Shown one piece after another: positions 9,530 through 22,157 of a stretch of DNA of 48,309 nt. Position numbers and translations under genes: made by a program. Numbering within the stretch: position 1 is the stretch's first letter; every line of letters starts with the position of its first letter. Under the pieces are notes generated by a model that was not told the origin of the DNA, searched no databases, and was given only the letters and a program-made list of their open reading frames with translations. The stretch covers positions 1 through 48,309 of the forward strand of contig JAKABX010000004.1 of NCBI GenBank assembly GCA_021796545.1. The letters are read 5' to 3'. Source of the stretch: Actinomycetes bacterium. GTDB taxonomy: Bacteria > Actinomycetota > Acidimicrobiia > Acidimicrobiales > Bog-793.

Positions 9530-10572
9530 CGACCACGACGACCGCACCCGTCCCGCCGTCCGGCTCAGGCGCCGAGGCGGGGCCGATGCTCGCGGTCCGG
9601 GACCTCGTCAAGCACTTCCCCGTCCGTGGGGGCCGGATCTTCCGCCACACGGTCGGCGAGGTGCACGCGGTCTGCGGCCTCTCCTTCGAGATCTCGGCCG
9701 GCGAGACGCTCGGGCTCGTCGGCGAGTCGGGGTGCGGCAAGTCGACGACCGCCCGCTCGGTGCTCCAGCTGCACAAGCCGACCTCGGGCTCGGTCCGCTT
9801 CGACGGACGCGAGCTCACCGCGCTCTCCGCCCAGGAGATGCGCGAGATGCGCCGTCAGATCCAGGTCGTCTTCCAGGACCCCTACGCGTCGCTCGACCCC
9901 AAGGTCCCCATCGGCGAGACGATCGGCGAGCCGCTCAAGGTGCACGGCCTGTGGACCCGCACCGAGGGCCCCCGGCGCGTCGCCGAGGCGCTGCGCCAGG
10001 TCGGCCTCGCCCCCGGGCATGCCGGCCGCTACCCGAACGAGTTCTCCGGTGGACAGCGCCAGCGGATCGGCATCGCCCGTGCCCTCATCGTGGAGCCCAA
10101 GCTGCTCGTGCTCGACGAGCCCGTCTCCGCGCTCGACGTCTCGATCCAGGCGGGCGTCGTCAACCTCCTCGAGGAGCTCCAGGACCGCCTCGGGCTCGCC
10201 TACCTCTTCGTCGCCCACGACCTCTCGGTCGTCCGCCACATCTCCGACCGCGTCGCCGTGATGTACCTCGGCAAGATCGTCGAGACGGGCACGCGCGCCC
10301 AGATCTACAACAGCCCGGCACACCCCTACACCCAGGCGCTGCTCTCGGCCGTGCCCGTCCCCGATCCCCGCGCCGAGCGCGCCCGGCAGCGCATCGTGCT
10401 GCCCGGCGACGTCCCGAGCCCGGTCGACCCGCCGAGCGGCTGCCGTTTCCGCACGCGGTGCTGGAAAGCCCAGGAGATCTGCGCCCGCGAGGAGCCCAAG
10501 CTCTCGACCTTCGAGGAGACCGGGCACACCGTCGCGTGCCACTTCCCCTCGGCCGACCGCAAGGTCATCTGA
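9526..10572 (+). CDS. ABC transporter ATPase, DppF/OppF family
   Basis: Second ATPase, which pairs with the preceding one. The 348 residues contain Walker [10 protein letters not shown]-loop [13 protein letters not shown], signature [15 protein letters not shown], Walker [13 protein letters not shown] and the switch histidine in [10 protein letters not shown]. The C-terminal [19 protein letters not shown] is the family motif. The GTG at 9526 has GGGAGGAG upstream and overlaps the previous stop by four bases. It is the last gene of the transporter unit. Its stop faces the pyrF stop with only 22 bases between them, so the two operons converge here. Confidence 0.93.
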   Translation: MTTTTTAPVPPSGSGAEAGPMLAVRDLVKHFPVRGGRIFRHTVGEVHAVCGLSFEISAGETLGLVGESGCGKSTTARSVLQLHKPTSGSVRFDGRELTALSAQEMREMRRQIQVVFQDPYASLDPKVPIGETIGEPLKVHGLWTRTEGPRRVAEALRQVGLAPGHAGRYPNEFSGGQRQRIGIARALIVEPKLLVLDEPVSALDVSIQAGVVNLLEELQDRLGLAYLFVAHDLSVVRHISDRVAVMYLGKIVETGTRAQIYNSPAHPYTQALLSAVPVPDPRAERARQRIVLPGDVPSPVDPPSGCRFRTRCWKAQEICAREEPKLSTFEETGHTVACHFPSADRKVI

Positions 10573-10594
10573 ACCGCCGGCGGCCGGGGCGCCC

Positions 10595-11305
10595 TCAGGC
10601 CCGGTCGCGCAGCGCCTCGGCGACCTGCGCGCACAGCGACGCGGCCGCCGCCTCGGGGTCGGGGGCCTGCAGCACGGCGCGCCCGCAGACGAGCAGGTCA
10701 GCGCCGGCCGCCAGGGCCTGGGCCGGGGTCGCGACGCGGGCCTGGTCGTGCGCGGGCGCGCCGGCGAGCCGGATGCCCGGGACGACGCTCAGCAGCCCGG
10801 GTGCCGCAGCCCTCACGACGGCGAGGTCGGGCGCTGCGCAGACGACGCCGGCACATCGCGCGGCCTCCGCAAGACGCGCCCGCTCGGTGAGCAGCGCGAC
10901 CGGCGCCTGTGCCTCGCTCGTGAGCACGGTGACCCCGAGAGCGCGCGGCGGCGCCACGCCGGCCTCGGCGGCGCCCGCGGCGAGACCTTCGACGCCCGCC
11001 CGCAGCATCGCGGCGCCCCCGGCGGTGTGCAGGGTCACCAGCGCGACACCCTCCCGGCCGATGACCCGGGCCGCCCGTTCGACGGTGGTCGGGATGTCGT
11101 GGAGCTTCAGGTCCGCGAAGAGCGCGAAGCCGGCAGCGCCGAGAACGGCGAAGGCCTGCGGCCCCGCGGCGGCGAACAGCTCGAGGCCGACCTTGACCGT
11201 CGCGAAGAACGGCGCCAGCGCCGTCGCCGCGGCCGTCGCGCGGCCCAGGTCGTCGTCGTCGAGCGCGAGCACGAGCCGGGCGCGCGCCTCCCCGAGCTCA
11301 CCCAC
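10595..11305 (-). CDS. pyrF: Orotidine 5'-phosphate decarboxylase
   Basis: Last step of UMP synthesis, decarboxylating OMP. The 236-residue product shows LVLALDDDDLGRA at the N terminus, VKVGLELF, then the catalytic DLKLHDIPTTV motif with the Asp-Lys-His-Asp arrangement, then VVCAAPDL and VVPGIRLAG. The GTG at 11305 overlaps the end of pyrD by 8 bases. A longer in-frame extension lies within pyrD and was rejected. It is the last gene of the pyr operon. Confidence 0.94.
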   Translation of the reverse strand: MGELGEARARLVLALDDDDLGRATAAATALAPFFATVKVGLELFAAAGPQAFAVLGAAGFALFADLKLHDIPTTVERAARVIGREGVALVTLHTAGGAAMLRAGVEGLAAGAAEAGVAPPRALGVTVLTSEAQAPVALLTERARLAEAARCAGVVCAAPDLAVVRAAAPGLLSVVPGIRLAGAPAHDQARVATPAQALAAGADLLVCGRAVLQAPDPEAAAASLCAQVAEALRDRA

Positions 11306-12244
11306 GGCCGTCCCCCGGCGCGCCGTGCGCGGCGGAGACGAGCTCCCGGACCGCGCTGACGCCGTGCGCGGCGCACCAGGAGACGAGCTCGTCACGGACG
11401 CGTAGCGCCGCACGGGGCTCCGCGAGGGTCGCCGTGCCGACCTGGACGGCGTCCGCACCGGCGAGGAGGAGCTCGACGGCGTCCTCGCCCGTCTCGACCC
11501 CGCCGACGCCCCAGATCCCCGCCCCGGGGTAGGCGGCGCGGCAGTCGTAGACGGCGCGCACGGCGAGCGCGTGGAGCGGGGCTCCCGAGACCCCGCCGCC
11601 GCCTGCACCGAGGGCGGGGCGGCGGGTTGCGAGGTCGATCGCCATGCCGGCCAGCGTGTTGAGAAGGACGAGGGACTCCGCACCGGCCTCGAGCGCGGCG
11701 CCGGCCACTGCGACGAGGGCGGGCGTGCCCGCCGAGAGCTTCACCGAAAGCGGCAGGCCGCAGACCGCCGCCGCCCCCACCGCCGCCGCGGTCGCCTCGG
11801 GTGAGTGGGCGAACATCGCGCCGCCCCGTTCGAGGTTGGGGCAGGAGACGTTGACCTCGACCCCGACGACGCAGTCGGGAAGCTCGCGCAGCAGCTCTCC
11901 GGCGCGGCCGAACTCGGCGACGCTGCGCCCCCAGATGCTCACGACGACGCGCGCCCCGCTGCGGACGAGCGCGTCGAGGTGCTCGCGGCGCCAGGCCAAG
12001 ATGCCCGGTCCCTGCAGCCCCACGCTGTTCAGCATCCCGGCCCGCAGCGGCCAGACCCGCGGTGCGGGGTTCCCGGGCCAGGGGTCGGCCGCGAGCGACT
12101 TCACGACGTGCGCGCCGAGGGCGCCGAGGTCCAGGTAGGCGGCGAGCTCGGCGCCGTGTCCGGCCGTGCCGGCCGCCGTCGCCACCGGAGTGGCCAGCTC
12201 GAGCGAGCCGACCCGCGTCGTGAGGTCGACGCCACCGCCCGGGC

Positions 12245-12248
<4 letters not shown>
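11298..12248 (-). CDS. pyrD: Dihydroorotate dehydrogenase, class 1 (1B-like)
   Basis: Oxidises dihydroorotate to orotate with FMN. The 316 residues contain the class 1 signature [14 protein letters not shown], with the catalytic base Cys near residue 136 (class 2 enzymes have Ser here). Also seen are [21 protein letters not shown], the FMN phosphate loop [16 protein letters not shown] and QVGTA. Overall pattern and length fit class 1B, which normally works with an Fe-S/FAD subunit PyrK. No pyrK is present: the carB stop overlaps this ATG as ATGA, and pyrF follows directly. The electron acceptor partner is therefore unknown. Confidence 0.93.
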
Positions 12249-15597
<3,349 letters not shown>

Positions 15598-15598
<1 letters not shown>

Positions 15599-16722
15599 CA
15601 GCGGCCCGCCGCCGTGACGAAGGATTTGTCGCCGTCCATCAGCGCCGCGAACTGCGCGAAGAGGTAGCGGGAGTCGTGGGGGCCGGGCGAGGCCTCCGGG
15701 TGGTACTGCACTGAGAACGCCCGCAGCGACAGCGCTGCGAACCCCTCGACGACGCCGTCGTTCAGGTTGACGTGGGTCACCTGTGCCCCCTCGATGGTCC
15801 CCGACTCGACGGCATAGCCATGGTTCTCGCTCGTCACCTCGACGGCGCCGGTCGCGAGGCGCTTGACCGGGTGGTTCCCGCCGTGGTGGCCGAAGGGGAG
15901 CTTGTAGGTCCGCCCCCCGAGTGCCGCGGCGAGCAGCTGGTGGCCAAGGCAGATCCCGAAGATCGGCACCTCCCCGAGCAGGGCCCGGATCTCGGCGACC
16001 TCGGCGCTCAGGGCCGCGGGATCTCCCGGGCCGTTGGAGAGGAAGACACCGTCCGGACGGCGCGCGAGGACCTCGCTCGCGGGGGTGAGCGCCGGCACGA
16101 CCTCCACCGCTGCGAAGGGGGCGAGGCCCCGGAGGATGTCGCGCTTGATGCCGAAGTCGTACGCGACGACACGACGGGGGCCGCCGGGCACGAGGTAGGC
16201 CTCGGCGGTCGTGACGTCCCCGACGAGGTCGCGCCCGACCGTTCCCGGCTCGGCGCGGGCGGCCTGGTGCACGAGCGCCTCGTCCGCGACGCCGATCGCG
16301 CCGCACATCGCACCGGCGTCGCGCAGGTGCCGGGTCAGCCGCCTCGTGTCGACGCCCGCGATCCCCCCCAGACCGTGGCGCGCGAGGTAGGACTCGAGAT
16401 CCCCCCCCGACCGCCAGCTGCTCGGCTGCGCCACGAGGTCGCGCACGATCGCCGCACGCACCTGCGGGCCGGCGCTCTCCTCGTCCGCGGCGCTCACGCC
16501 GTAGCTGCCGATGTGGGGGTAGGTGAAGGCGACGATCTGGCCGGCGTAGGAGGGGTCGGTCAGTACCTCCTGGTAGCCGGCCATCACCGTGTTGAACACG
16601 ACCTCGCCGGTCGCGATCGTCCCCGGGCGCTCGGCGAGCGCGCCGAACGCCTCGCCGGTGAAGGCAGTGCCGTCCTCGAGGACGAGCAGCGCCTCGGGGC
16701 GGACCCGTGGCCGGTCGGTCAT
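15598..16722 (-). CDS. carA: Carbamoyl-phosphate synthase small subunit
   Basis: Glutaminase subunit that feeds ammonia to CarB. The 374 residues contain the N-terminal pattern [15 protein letters not shown] and [21 protein letters not shown], and a class I glutamine amidotransferase domain with the nucleophile in [11 protein letters not shown] and the His-Glu pair in [14 protein letters not shown]. The ATG at 16722 overlaps the pyrC stop as ATGA, and the stop overlaps carB. Length and domain order are normal. Confidence 0.96.
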
Positions 16723-18050
16723 CTCTGCGCCTCTCCTGCGATCACGACGGGCTCGCCGCCGACGAGTGTGTGGCGGACCGCGCCGGTGAGCTCCCGGCCG
16801 CCGAAGGGGGTGTTGCGGCTCCGGCTCGCCCCGCTGGCCGGGTCGAAGACGCCGTGCGCCGCCGGGTCAAAGACGCAGATGTGTGCCGGCGCGCCGGGGA
16901 CGAGGGGTCCGCCGTGCCCCGCGCCGGTGAGCCCGGCGAGGCGGGCGGGCTGCCACGACAAGAGCGCGAACAGCCTCATGACGTCGAGGTGGCCCGGCAC
17001 GACGAGCGCGCCGTAGGCGACCGCGAGCGCCGTCTCGAGGCCGATCATCCCCGGCGGCGCCTCCTCGAAGGGGCGGTCCTTGTCCTCGGGCGGGTGGGGC
17101 GCGTGGTCGGTCGCGACCGCGTCGATGGTCCCCTCGGCGCAGGCGGCGGCGAGGGCGGCGAGGTCCGCGGGCGTCCGCAGCGGGGGGTTCACCTTGTAGA
17201 CCGGGTCGTAGGTGGCGACCTCGGCGTCGGTGAGGCTCAGGTGGTGCGGGGTCACCTCGCCGCTCACCGGGAGCCCCTCGGCGCGCGCGGCGGCGAGCAG
17301 GCGGACCGAACCCGCGGTCGACAGGTGCAGGAAGTGCATCGGCGCGCCCGTCTCGCGCACCAGCGCGAGGTCCCGCGCGAGCATCACCTCCTCGGCGAGG
17401 GCGCTCTGGCCCGGGATGCCGAGCCGGCTCGACCAGGCGCCCTCGTGCATATGGCCGCCGGCCGCGAGGCGTTCGTCCTCGCAGTGCTCGGCGCAGACGA
17501 TCCCGAGATCGCGCCCGTACTCGAGCGCGCGGCGCAGGACGCTTGGGTCCTGCACCCCGCGCCCGTCGTCGGTGAAGAGCCGGACGCCGAGCGCAGACAT
17601 CTCCGCGAAGGGCGACAGGTGCTCGCCCCGGCGTCCGAGCGTGATCGTGCCGGCGACGGCGACCTCGACGCACGCGTCCCTCCCGAGGGCGAGCACGTCC
17701 CGCACCACGGCGGCCGAGTCGATCGCCGGTTCGGTGTTCGGCATCGCGACGACGGCGCTGTAGCCGCCCCGGGCCGCGGCGCGCGCGCCGGTCTCAACGG
17801 TCTCGGCCGGCTCGTTGCCCGGCTCCCGCAGGTGCGCGTGCAGGTCCACGAGCCCGGGCGCGACGTAGCACCCGCCGGCGTCGAGGCGCAGCGCCCCGGC
17901 GGGCGCGGCGAGCCCCGGGCCGAGCGCGGCGACGACCCCGTCCTCGACCAGGACGTCGGCGCGCTGCACGCCGCCGGGTCCGACGACGGTCCCGCCCTCG
18001 ACGAGCACCGCCGGGCGCGGGCGCGTGCCGGATGTCCGCGAGCTCGTCAC
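16719..18050 (-). CDS. pyrC: Dihydroorotase
   Basis: Zinc amidohydrolase that closes carbamoyl aspartate to dihydroorotate. The 443-residue product has the metal motif [13 protein letters not shown], then [12 protein letters not shown], then [19 protein letters not shown] and [15 protein letters not shown] with the catalytic Asp. It is the long type I-like enzyme usual in actinobacteria. The GTG start at 18050 overlaps the pyrB stop as GTGA. The open frame continues upstream through pyrB without similarity, so it was cut here. Confidence 0.95.
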   Translation of the reverse strand: MTSSRTSGTRPRPAVLVEGGTVVGPGGVQRADVLVEDGVVAALGPGLAAPAGALRLDAGGCYVAPGLVDLHAHLREPGNEPAETVETGARAAARGGYSAVVAMPNTEPAIDSAAVVRDVLALGRDACVEVAVAGTITLGRRGEHLSPFAEMSALGVRLFTDDGRGVQDPSVLRRALEYGRDLGIVCAEHCEDERLAAGGHMHEGAWSSRLGIPGQSALAEEVMLARDLALVRETGAPMHFLHLSTAGSVRLLAAARAEGLPVSGEVTPHHLSLTDAEVATYDPVYKVNPPLRTPADLAALAAACAEGTIDAVATDHAPHPPEDKDRPFEEAPPGMIGLETALAVAYGALVVPGHLDVMRLFALLSWQPARLAGLTGAGHGGPLVPGAPAHICVFDPAAHGVFDPASGASRSRNTPFGGRELTGAVRHTLVGGEPVVIAGEAQR

Positions 18051-19027
18051 GGGGCCGCCGCCGCCGTCCGGGTTGCGGCCTGATCCGGGCCGTTCAGCAG
18101 GTGGAAGAGCACCGCCATGCGCACAGCGACGCCGTTTCGCACCTGGCGGGTCACGCGCGAGCGCGGCGAGGACGCGACCGCGTCGTCGATCTCGACGCCG
18201 CGGTTCATCGGCCCGGGGTGCAGCACCACGGCCGACTCGGGAAGGCGCCGGGCACGCCCCGCCGTGAGGCCGAAGCGCGCCGAGTACTCGCGCAGCGAAG
18301 GGAGCAGTCCGGTGCGCATGCGCTCCAGCTGGAGGCGCAACACGTAGACGACGTCGAGCTCGCCGAGCAGGGCGTCGAGGTCTGCGCCGGCACTCTTCAC
18401 CGGCCAGCCCTCGAGCGAGGGCGGCAGCAGCGTCGCCGGACCGACGAGGTGGATCTCGGCGCCGAGGGCGCTCAGCGCGAGCACATCGGAGCGCGCGACC
18501 CGGCTGTGGCGGACGTCCCCGACGATCGCGACGCGCAGGCCCTCGAGGTCGTCGGCAGCAGCCCCTGCGGCCGCGCGCGCCTCGCGCAGGGTGAAGCAGT
18601 CGAGCAACGCCTGGGTCGGATGCTCGTGCTGGCCGTCGCCGGCGTTGACGACGTGCGCGCTGACATAGGAGGCGACCCGGGCGGGTGCGCCGGCGGCCGC
18701 GTGGCGGACCACCATGACGTCGACGCCCATCGCGTCGAGCGTCTCGGCGGTGTCGCGCAGGGACTCGCCCTTGCTGAGCGACGAGCCCGCGGTGCCGAAG
18801 CTCATCGTGTCGGCCGAGAGCCGCTTGGCGGCGGTCTCGAACGACAGGCGCGTCCGCGTGGAGGCCTCGAAGAAGACCGTCGCGACCGTCCGGCCGCGCA
18901 GCGTCGGCACCTTGGGGATCGGGCGCTCGGCGATCTCGGCGAAGGAGTCCGCGAGGCGGAGGACCTCGACGATCCCCGCCCGGCCGAGGTCGGCGACCGA
19001 GAGCAGGTGGCGGGGCGCGCCGCTCAC
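18047..19027 (-). CDS. pyrB: Aspartate carbamoyltransferase catalytic subunit
   Basis: Transfers carbamoyl phosphate to aspartate. The 326 residues contain the carbamoyl-phosphate loop [17 protein letters not shown] near residue 54, the [12 protein letters not shown] loop, [16 protein letters not shown] and [13 protein letters not shown]. The start is the GTG at 19027, overlapping the pyrR stop as GTGA. No regulatory pyrI is next to it. The order pyrR-pyrB-pyrC-carA-carB suggests control of the whole run through the pyrR leader. Confidence 0.95.
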   Translation of the reverse strand: MSGAPRHLLSVADLGRAGIVEVLRLADSFAEIAERPIPKVPTLRGRTVATVFFEASTRTRLSFETAAKRLSADTMSFGTAGSSLSKGESLRDTAETLDAMGVDVMVVRHAAAGAPARVASYVSAHVVNAGDGQHEHPTQALLDCFTLREARAAAGAAADDLEGLRVAIVGDVRHSRVARSDVLALSALGAEIHLVGPATLLPPSLEGWPVKSAGADLDALLGELDVVYVLRLQLERMRTGLLPSLREYSARFGLTAGRARRLPESAVVLHPGPMNRGVEIDDAVASSPRSRVTRQVRNGVAVRMAVLFHLLNGPDQAATRTAAAAP

Positions 19028-19602
19028 GGGTCCCCCGCAGGCACGAGATCGCCGAGCGCGACGCCCTGCGCGCAGACCTCGACGACCTCGTCGCGGCGCG
19101 TCGGCAGGTTCTTGCCGACGAAGTCGGGGCGGATCGGCAGCTCCCGGTGGCCCCTGTCGACCAGCACCGCGAGCTGGACGGCGCGTGCCCGCCCGTAGTC
19201 GGCGAGCGCGTCGAGCGCCGCCCGCACCGTCCGGCCGGTGAACAGCACGTCGTCGACCAGGACGACGACGCGGTCGCGCAGATCAACGGGGATGTCCGTC
19301 GCCGCCTCGGGCTGCACCACGCGCAGCGCGAGGTCGTCGCGGTAGAGCGCGACATCGAGGACGCCGAGGGGGACGGCGCGTCCGTCGATCTCGCTCAGCA
19401 GCGCGGCCAGCCGCCGGGCAAGGGGGACGCCGCCGCTCTGGAGACCGACGACGACGAGCTGCGCGGTCCCGTGGTTGCGCTCGATGATCTCGTGCGCGAT
19501 GCGCACCAGCGCGCGGCGCAGGTCGTCGGCGTCCATGACGACGGAGCGGGAACGGAACATCCGCCCGTCCGCGCGCGCGCCGCGCCGCTCACCTGTCGCC
19601 AC
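19024..19602 (-). CDS. pyrR: PyrR pyrimidine operon regulator
   Basis: RNA-binding regulator, and weak uracil phosphoribosyltransferase in its family, that senses UMP/UTP. The 192 residues contain [39 protein letters not shown] and the PRPP loop [19 protein letters not shown]. The start is the GTG at 19602, preceded by a GGAGGGT site at 19613-19607. An ATG 14 codons further in is a weaker alternative. A hairpin carrying the PyrR-binding sequence lies 20 bases before the GTG, so autoregulation of the operon is expected. Confidence 0.94.
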   Translation of the reverse strand: MATGERRGARADGRMFRSRSVVMDADDLRRALVRIAHEIIERNHGTAQLVVVGLQSGGVPLARRLAALLSEIDGRAVPLGVLDVALYRDDLALRVVQPEAATDIPVDLRDRVVVLVDDVLFTGRTVRAALDALADYGRARAVQLAVLVDRGHRELPIRPDFVGKNLPTRRDEVVEVCAQGVALGDLVPAGDP

Positions 19603-19622
19603 CGGGACCCTCCGTCGTCCGT

Positions 19623-19642
19623 ACGGGCCTCACGGGACCCGT
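19623..19642 (-). promoter_or_regulatory. PyrR-binding RNA hairpin in the pyr operon leader
   Basis: Read on the minus strand, the site is a 5-bp stem ACGGG/CCCGU closing the ten-base loop UCCCGUGAGG. It matches the core UCCNGNGAGGY of the known PyrR target consensus (ARUCCNGNGAGGYU). It lies 20 nt before the pyrR GTG and 9 nt before the ribosome site. No terminator/antiterminator pair is evident between it and the start, so a translational block is more likely than attenuation. Confidence 0.8.
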
Positions 19643-19657
19643 TTCACGTCCGGCGAC

Positions 19658-19663
19658 ACCTTA
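19658..19663 (-). promoter_or_regulatory. Candidate -10 of the pyr operon
   Basis: TAAGGT on the minus strand lies 15 nt before the PyrR hairpin. It would place the transcript start near 19651 and include the hairpin in a leader of about 50 nt. No good -35 is seen. Confidence 0.35.
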
Positions 19664-19753
19664 CCGCCGACGCGCCCCAGGGGACACCGGCACCCCGGCG
19701 CACGGGCACGCTCGGCGCGGGTGGGACGCCGGGGACCCGCCGTGGCCCCGCAC

Positions 19754-19770
19754 CCCGCGCCGGGCGCGGG
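19754..19770 (-). terminator. GC hairpin after hsp20
   Basis: CCCGCGC and GCGCGGG form a 7-bp stem with a 3-base loop, 16 bases after the hsp20 stop. There is no U-tract. It plausibly ends or stabilises the hsp20 message before the pyr promoter. Confidence 0.4.
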
Positions 19771-19785
19771 CCCCCGGGTCCGCCC

Positions 19786-20259
19786 TCAGTCGCCGGCCGA
19801 CGCCGACGCGGCCGCGCTCACCTCGACGGCGCCTGCGCCCTTGGTGGTCCCGACCTCGATGCGGCGCGCCTTGGCGTGCTCGGCGACGGGGATCGCGACG
19901 TGCAGCACGCCGTCCTCGTAGCGCGCCTCGATCTTGGAGGTGTCGAGGTTCCGCCCGAGGAACAGCTGGCGCGAGAAGGACCCGAACAGCCTCTCGGAAG
20001 CGAGCGTCTCGACGTCACCGGACAGCTCGGGCGCCCGACGCTCGGCCTTCACGGTCAGCACGTTGTCCTCGACGGTGACCTCGACGTCCTCGGCGCGCAC
20101 GCCGGGCAGGTCGATCTGCACGAGGAACCGGTCGCCCTTGCGGTAGGCGTCGATCGGCATCGAGAGCGCGGACCCCATCGTGCTTCGCGCCGAGGGGCCC
20201 CACAGCTGCTGGAAAACGCGGTCGATGTCGCGGAACGGGTCGGTCCGGAGAAGTGCCAT
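19786..20259 (-). CDS. Small heat shock protein, Hsp20/alpha-crystallin family
   Basis: ATP-independent holdase that protects unfolding proteins. The 157 residues contain an N-terminal arm (MALLRTDPFRDIDRVFQQLW) and an alpha-crystallin domain: MPIDAYRKGDRFLVQIDLPG, then VTVEDNVLTVKAERR, then FSRQLFLGRNLD, then ARYEDGVLHVAIPV. The C-terminal tail is Ala/Ser-rich and lacks a clear IXI motif. The ATG at 20259 has a near-perfect AGGAGGTGG site. A CIRCE operator lies about 80 bases upstream, so HrcA control during heat stress is likely. Confidence 0.93.
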   Translation of the reverse strand: MALLRTDPFRDIDRVFQQLWGPSARSTMGSALSMPIDAYRKGDRFLVQIDLPGVRAEDVEVTVEDNVLTVKAERRAPELSGDVETLASERLFGSFSRQLFLGRNLDTSKIEARYEDGVLHVAIPVAEHAKARRIEVGTTKGAGAVEVSAAASASAGD

Positions 20260-20341
20260 CAGGCCACCTCCTGTCCTGCGCCCGGGGATCGGCCCGGGCC
20301 CTTCCCTTTCGGTGGATCGAGCGTGCGGCTCACACACGAGA

Positions 20342-20368
20342 TTAGCACTCTCATAAGGAGAGTGCTAG
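20342..20368 (-). promoter_or_regulatory. CIRCE operator (HrcA binding site) upstream of hsp20
   Basis: TTAGCACTC, nine bases, GAGTGCTAG: this matches the CIRCE consensus TTAGCACTC-N9-GAGTGCTAA except for the last base. One end covers the stop codon of the upstream HAD gene. On the minus strand a TAATCT hexamer overlaps the hsp20-proximal arm, consistent with an operator overlapping the promoter. Confidence 0.9.
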
Positions 20369-21045
20369 CCGCCGGCGACGCCCCCCGCCTCGTCGAGCAG
20401 GTACGCCAGCGCCTCGAGCGCTCCGTCGACCTCCCGGTCCGGTGCGGGCAGGTGCCCGGGGAAGCGCCGGCCGCGGCGGACCCAGAGCGTCTCGAGCCCG
20501 GCGCCGTGGCCCCCGGCGACATCCGCCTCGGGCTGGTCACCCACCATCCAGCCCCGCCCGAGCTTTGACAGTGCCGTGCCGCAGCGCTCGGCGGCCGCGG
20601 CGAAGATCGCGCGGTCGGGCTTGGCCACCCCGAGGAGCTCGGAGATGCAGACCGCGTCGAAGCACCCCTCTAGCCCGGCGCGCACCAGCTTGTCGCACTG
20701 GCTCGGCGGGCCGTTGGTCACGAGCGCGACGCGAACGCCCGCCTCACGCAGGCGCGCGAGGCCGGAGGCGACCTCGGGCACGGGCGCGACGTGGCGCGGG
20801 TAGTCGATGCGGTAGGCGGCGACGAGCTCCTCGACGCCTTCTGCGAGCCCGAGACGCGCGCGCGCCGGTCCGAAGACCTCGGCGCGGGTCGCGAAACCGT
20901 CCCGGTCGAGCTCGACGAGCAGCTCGACGGCGGCCTGGTCGAGGCCGCGGCGTCCGGCGAACTCCCGCGCCCAGCTGAGGTAGGCCGCGCCGCGGTCGAT
21001 CAGGGTGTTGTCGAGGTCGAAGCAGGCGAGGCGCGCGCCGCCCAT
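20365..21045 (-). CDS. HAD-superfamily hydrolase (phosphatase-like)
   Basis: A 226-residue soluble HAD enzyme. Motif I is FDLDNTLID at the N terminus with the nucleophile and acid/base Asp. Motif II is LVTNGPPSQC, motif III has Lys in GVAKPDR, and motif IV is GDQPEADVAGG. A helical cap domain lies between motifs I and II. The pattern resembles phosphoglycolate-phosphatase and YjjG-type enzymes, but the substrate cannot be told. The ATG at 21045 overlaps the preceding stop by one base. Its TAG lies inside the CIRCE element. Confidence 0.85.
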   Translation of the reverse strand: MGGARLACFDLDNTLIDRGAAYLSWAREFAGRRGLDQAAVELLVELDRDGFATRAEVFGPARARLGLAEGVEELVAAYRIDYPRHVAPVPEVASGLARLREAGVRVALVTNGPPSQCDKLVRAGLEGCFDAVCISELLGVAKPDRAIFAAAAERCGTALSKLGRGWMVGDQPEADVAGGHGAGLETLWVRRGRRFPGHLPAPDREVDGALEALAYLLDEAGGVAGG

Positions 21046-22157
21046 CAGCCGAGGTCGAGCGCCGCGCCCGTGTAGGTGATGGCGAGGGGCTCGATGACCA
21101 CCCGGCGCTCGCCCGCCTCGACGACGCCGGCGACGAGCGCGCGGTGGCCAAGGCGCGTGGCGATCGCGACCGTCTCCTCCCCGGCACCCGCGGCCACATA
21201 GCAGGCGAATCCCGCCCCCATGTTGAGCGTCGCGTAGGCCTCGGCGGGCTCGAGATCGGCGGCGCGGGCGAGGAAGTCGAGCACCTCGGGGACCTCGGGG
21301 AGGCGCTGGACGCGGTAGGTGAGCGCGCGGCGCGCGCGCTGGAGCTTGCGCCAGCCGTGGCCGGTGATGTGGCTCGCGTAGTGCAGCGGCACCCCCGCCG
21401 ACTGCAGGCCGGCGACCAGGCCCACGTAGCTGACGCTCGGGACCAAGAGCGCGTCGCCGAGCAGCGTGCCGCTCGGCAGGCGGTGCTCGAGGCGGTCGGG
21501 AAGGTGGCGGGCGACGCGGCGGGCGAGGGAGGCCCCGTTGGCGTGCAGCCCGCTCGAGGCGACGAGCACGATCTCGTCGCCCGGCTCGAGCGCGGAGCCG
21601 AGCAGGGGGGCGGCGCCCGGCGGAACGACGCCGAGCGCCGCACCCGCAAGGTCGACCTCGTTCGGGGCGACGAGCCCCGCGAGGGTCGGGGACTCCCCGC
21701 CCGCCCAGATCGCGCCGGCGTCCGCGCAGGCCTGCGCGAAGCCCTCCACGAGCGAGGCGTGGCGGCGCCCGTCGTACCACCCGGCTGCGCCGGTCGCGAA
21801 GTACGCGTTGACGAGCAGGGGCAGTGCGCCGACACAGACGAGGTCGTTGACGACCGCGGCGACCGTGTCGTAGCCGATGGCCGCGAAGCGGTCCGCGCCG
21901 GTCTGCTCCTCGAAGGCGCCGGCGAGCATGGACTTGGTCCCGAGGCACTCGAGCACGAAGCCGAAGCGCTGGGGGCCGACCTCGACCAGCTGGGCCGGCT
22001 CGCCCCGGGACTCCTCGACGAAGCGCGCACCCGCGACCAGTGCGGCCGAACCGGTCGCGCGCGCCGCCGCGAGCGCGGCGCGCTTTGCGGCGTCGAGCGT
22101 CGCGTAGTCGACGCCCGCGTCCCGGTAGGCGGCAGACTCCCCGCCCGGGGTGCTCAT
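21045..22157 (-). CDS. PurM-like AIR synthase family protein
   Basis: 370 residues in the fold of phosphoribosylformylglycinamidine cyclo-ligase, which makes AIR in purine synthesis. PurM-like marks are YRDAGVDY near the N terminus, GTKSMLAG, then DTVAAVVNDLVCVGALPL, then NAYFATG, then WAGGESPTLAG in place of the usual GGETAEMPG, and SSGLHANGASLARRV. These changes at motif positions suggest a divergent paralogue. No other purine gene is adjacent. The ATG at 22157 overlaps the nusB stop as ATGA. It could be the cell's true PurM or an AIRS-related enzyme of other function. Confidence 0.7.
   Translation of the reverse strand: MSTPGGESAAYRDAGVDYATLDAAKRAALAAARATGSAALVAGARFVEESRGEPAQLVEVGPQRFGFVLECLGTKSMLAGAFEEQTGADRFAAIGYDTVAAVVNDLVCVGALPLLVNAYFATGAAGWYDGRRHASLVEGFAQACADAGAIWAGGESPTLAGLVAPNEVDLAGAALGVVPPGAAPLLGSALEPGDEIVLVASSGLHANGASLARRVARHLPDRLEHRLPSGTLLGDALLVPSVSYVGLVAGLQSAGVPLHYASHITGHGWRKLQRARRALTYRVQRLPEVPEVLDFLARAADLEPAEAYATLNMGAGFACYVAAGAGEETVAIATRLGHRALVAGVVEAGERRVVIEPLAITYTGAALDLG

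Noticed and set aside
10573-10600. Bidirectional terminator between the transporter and pyrF
   Set aside because: GC-rich and partly self-complementary, but no stem longer than a few base pairs could be drawn with confidence.
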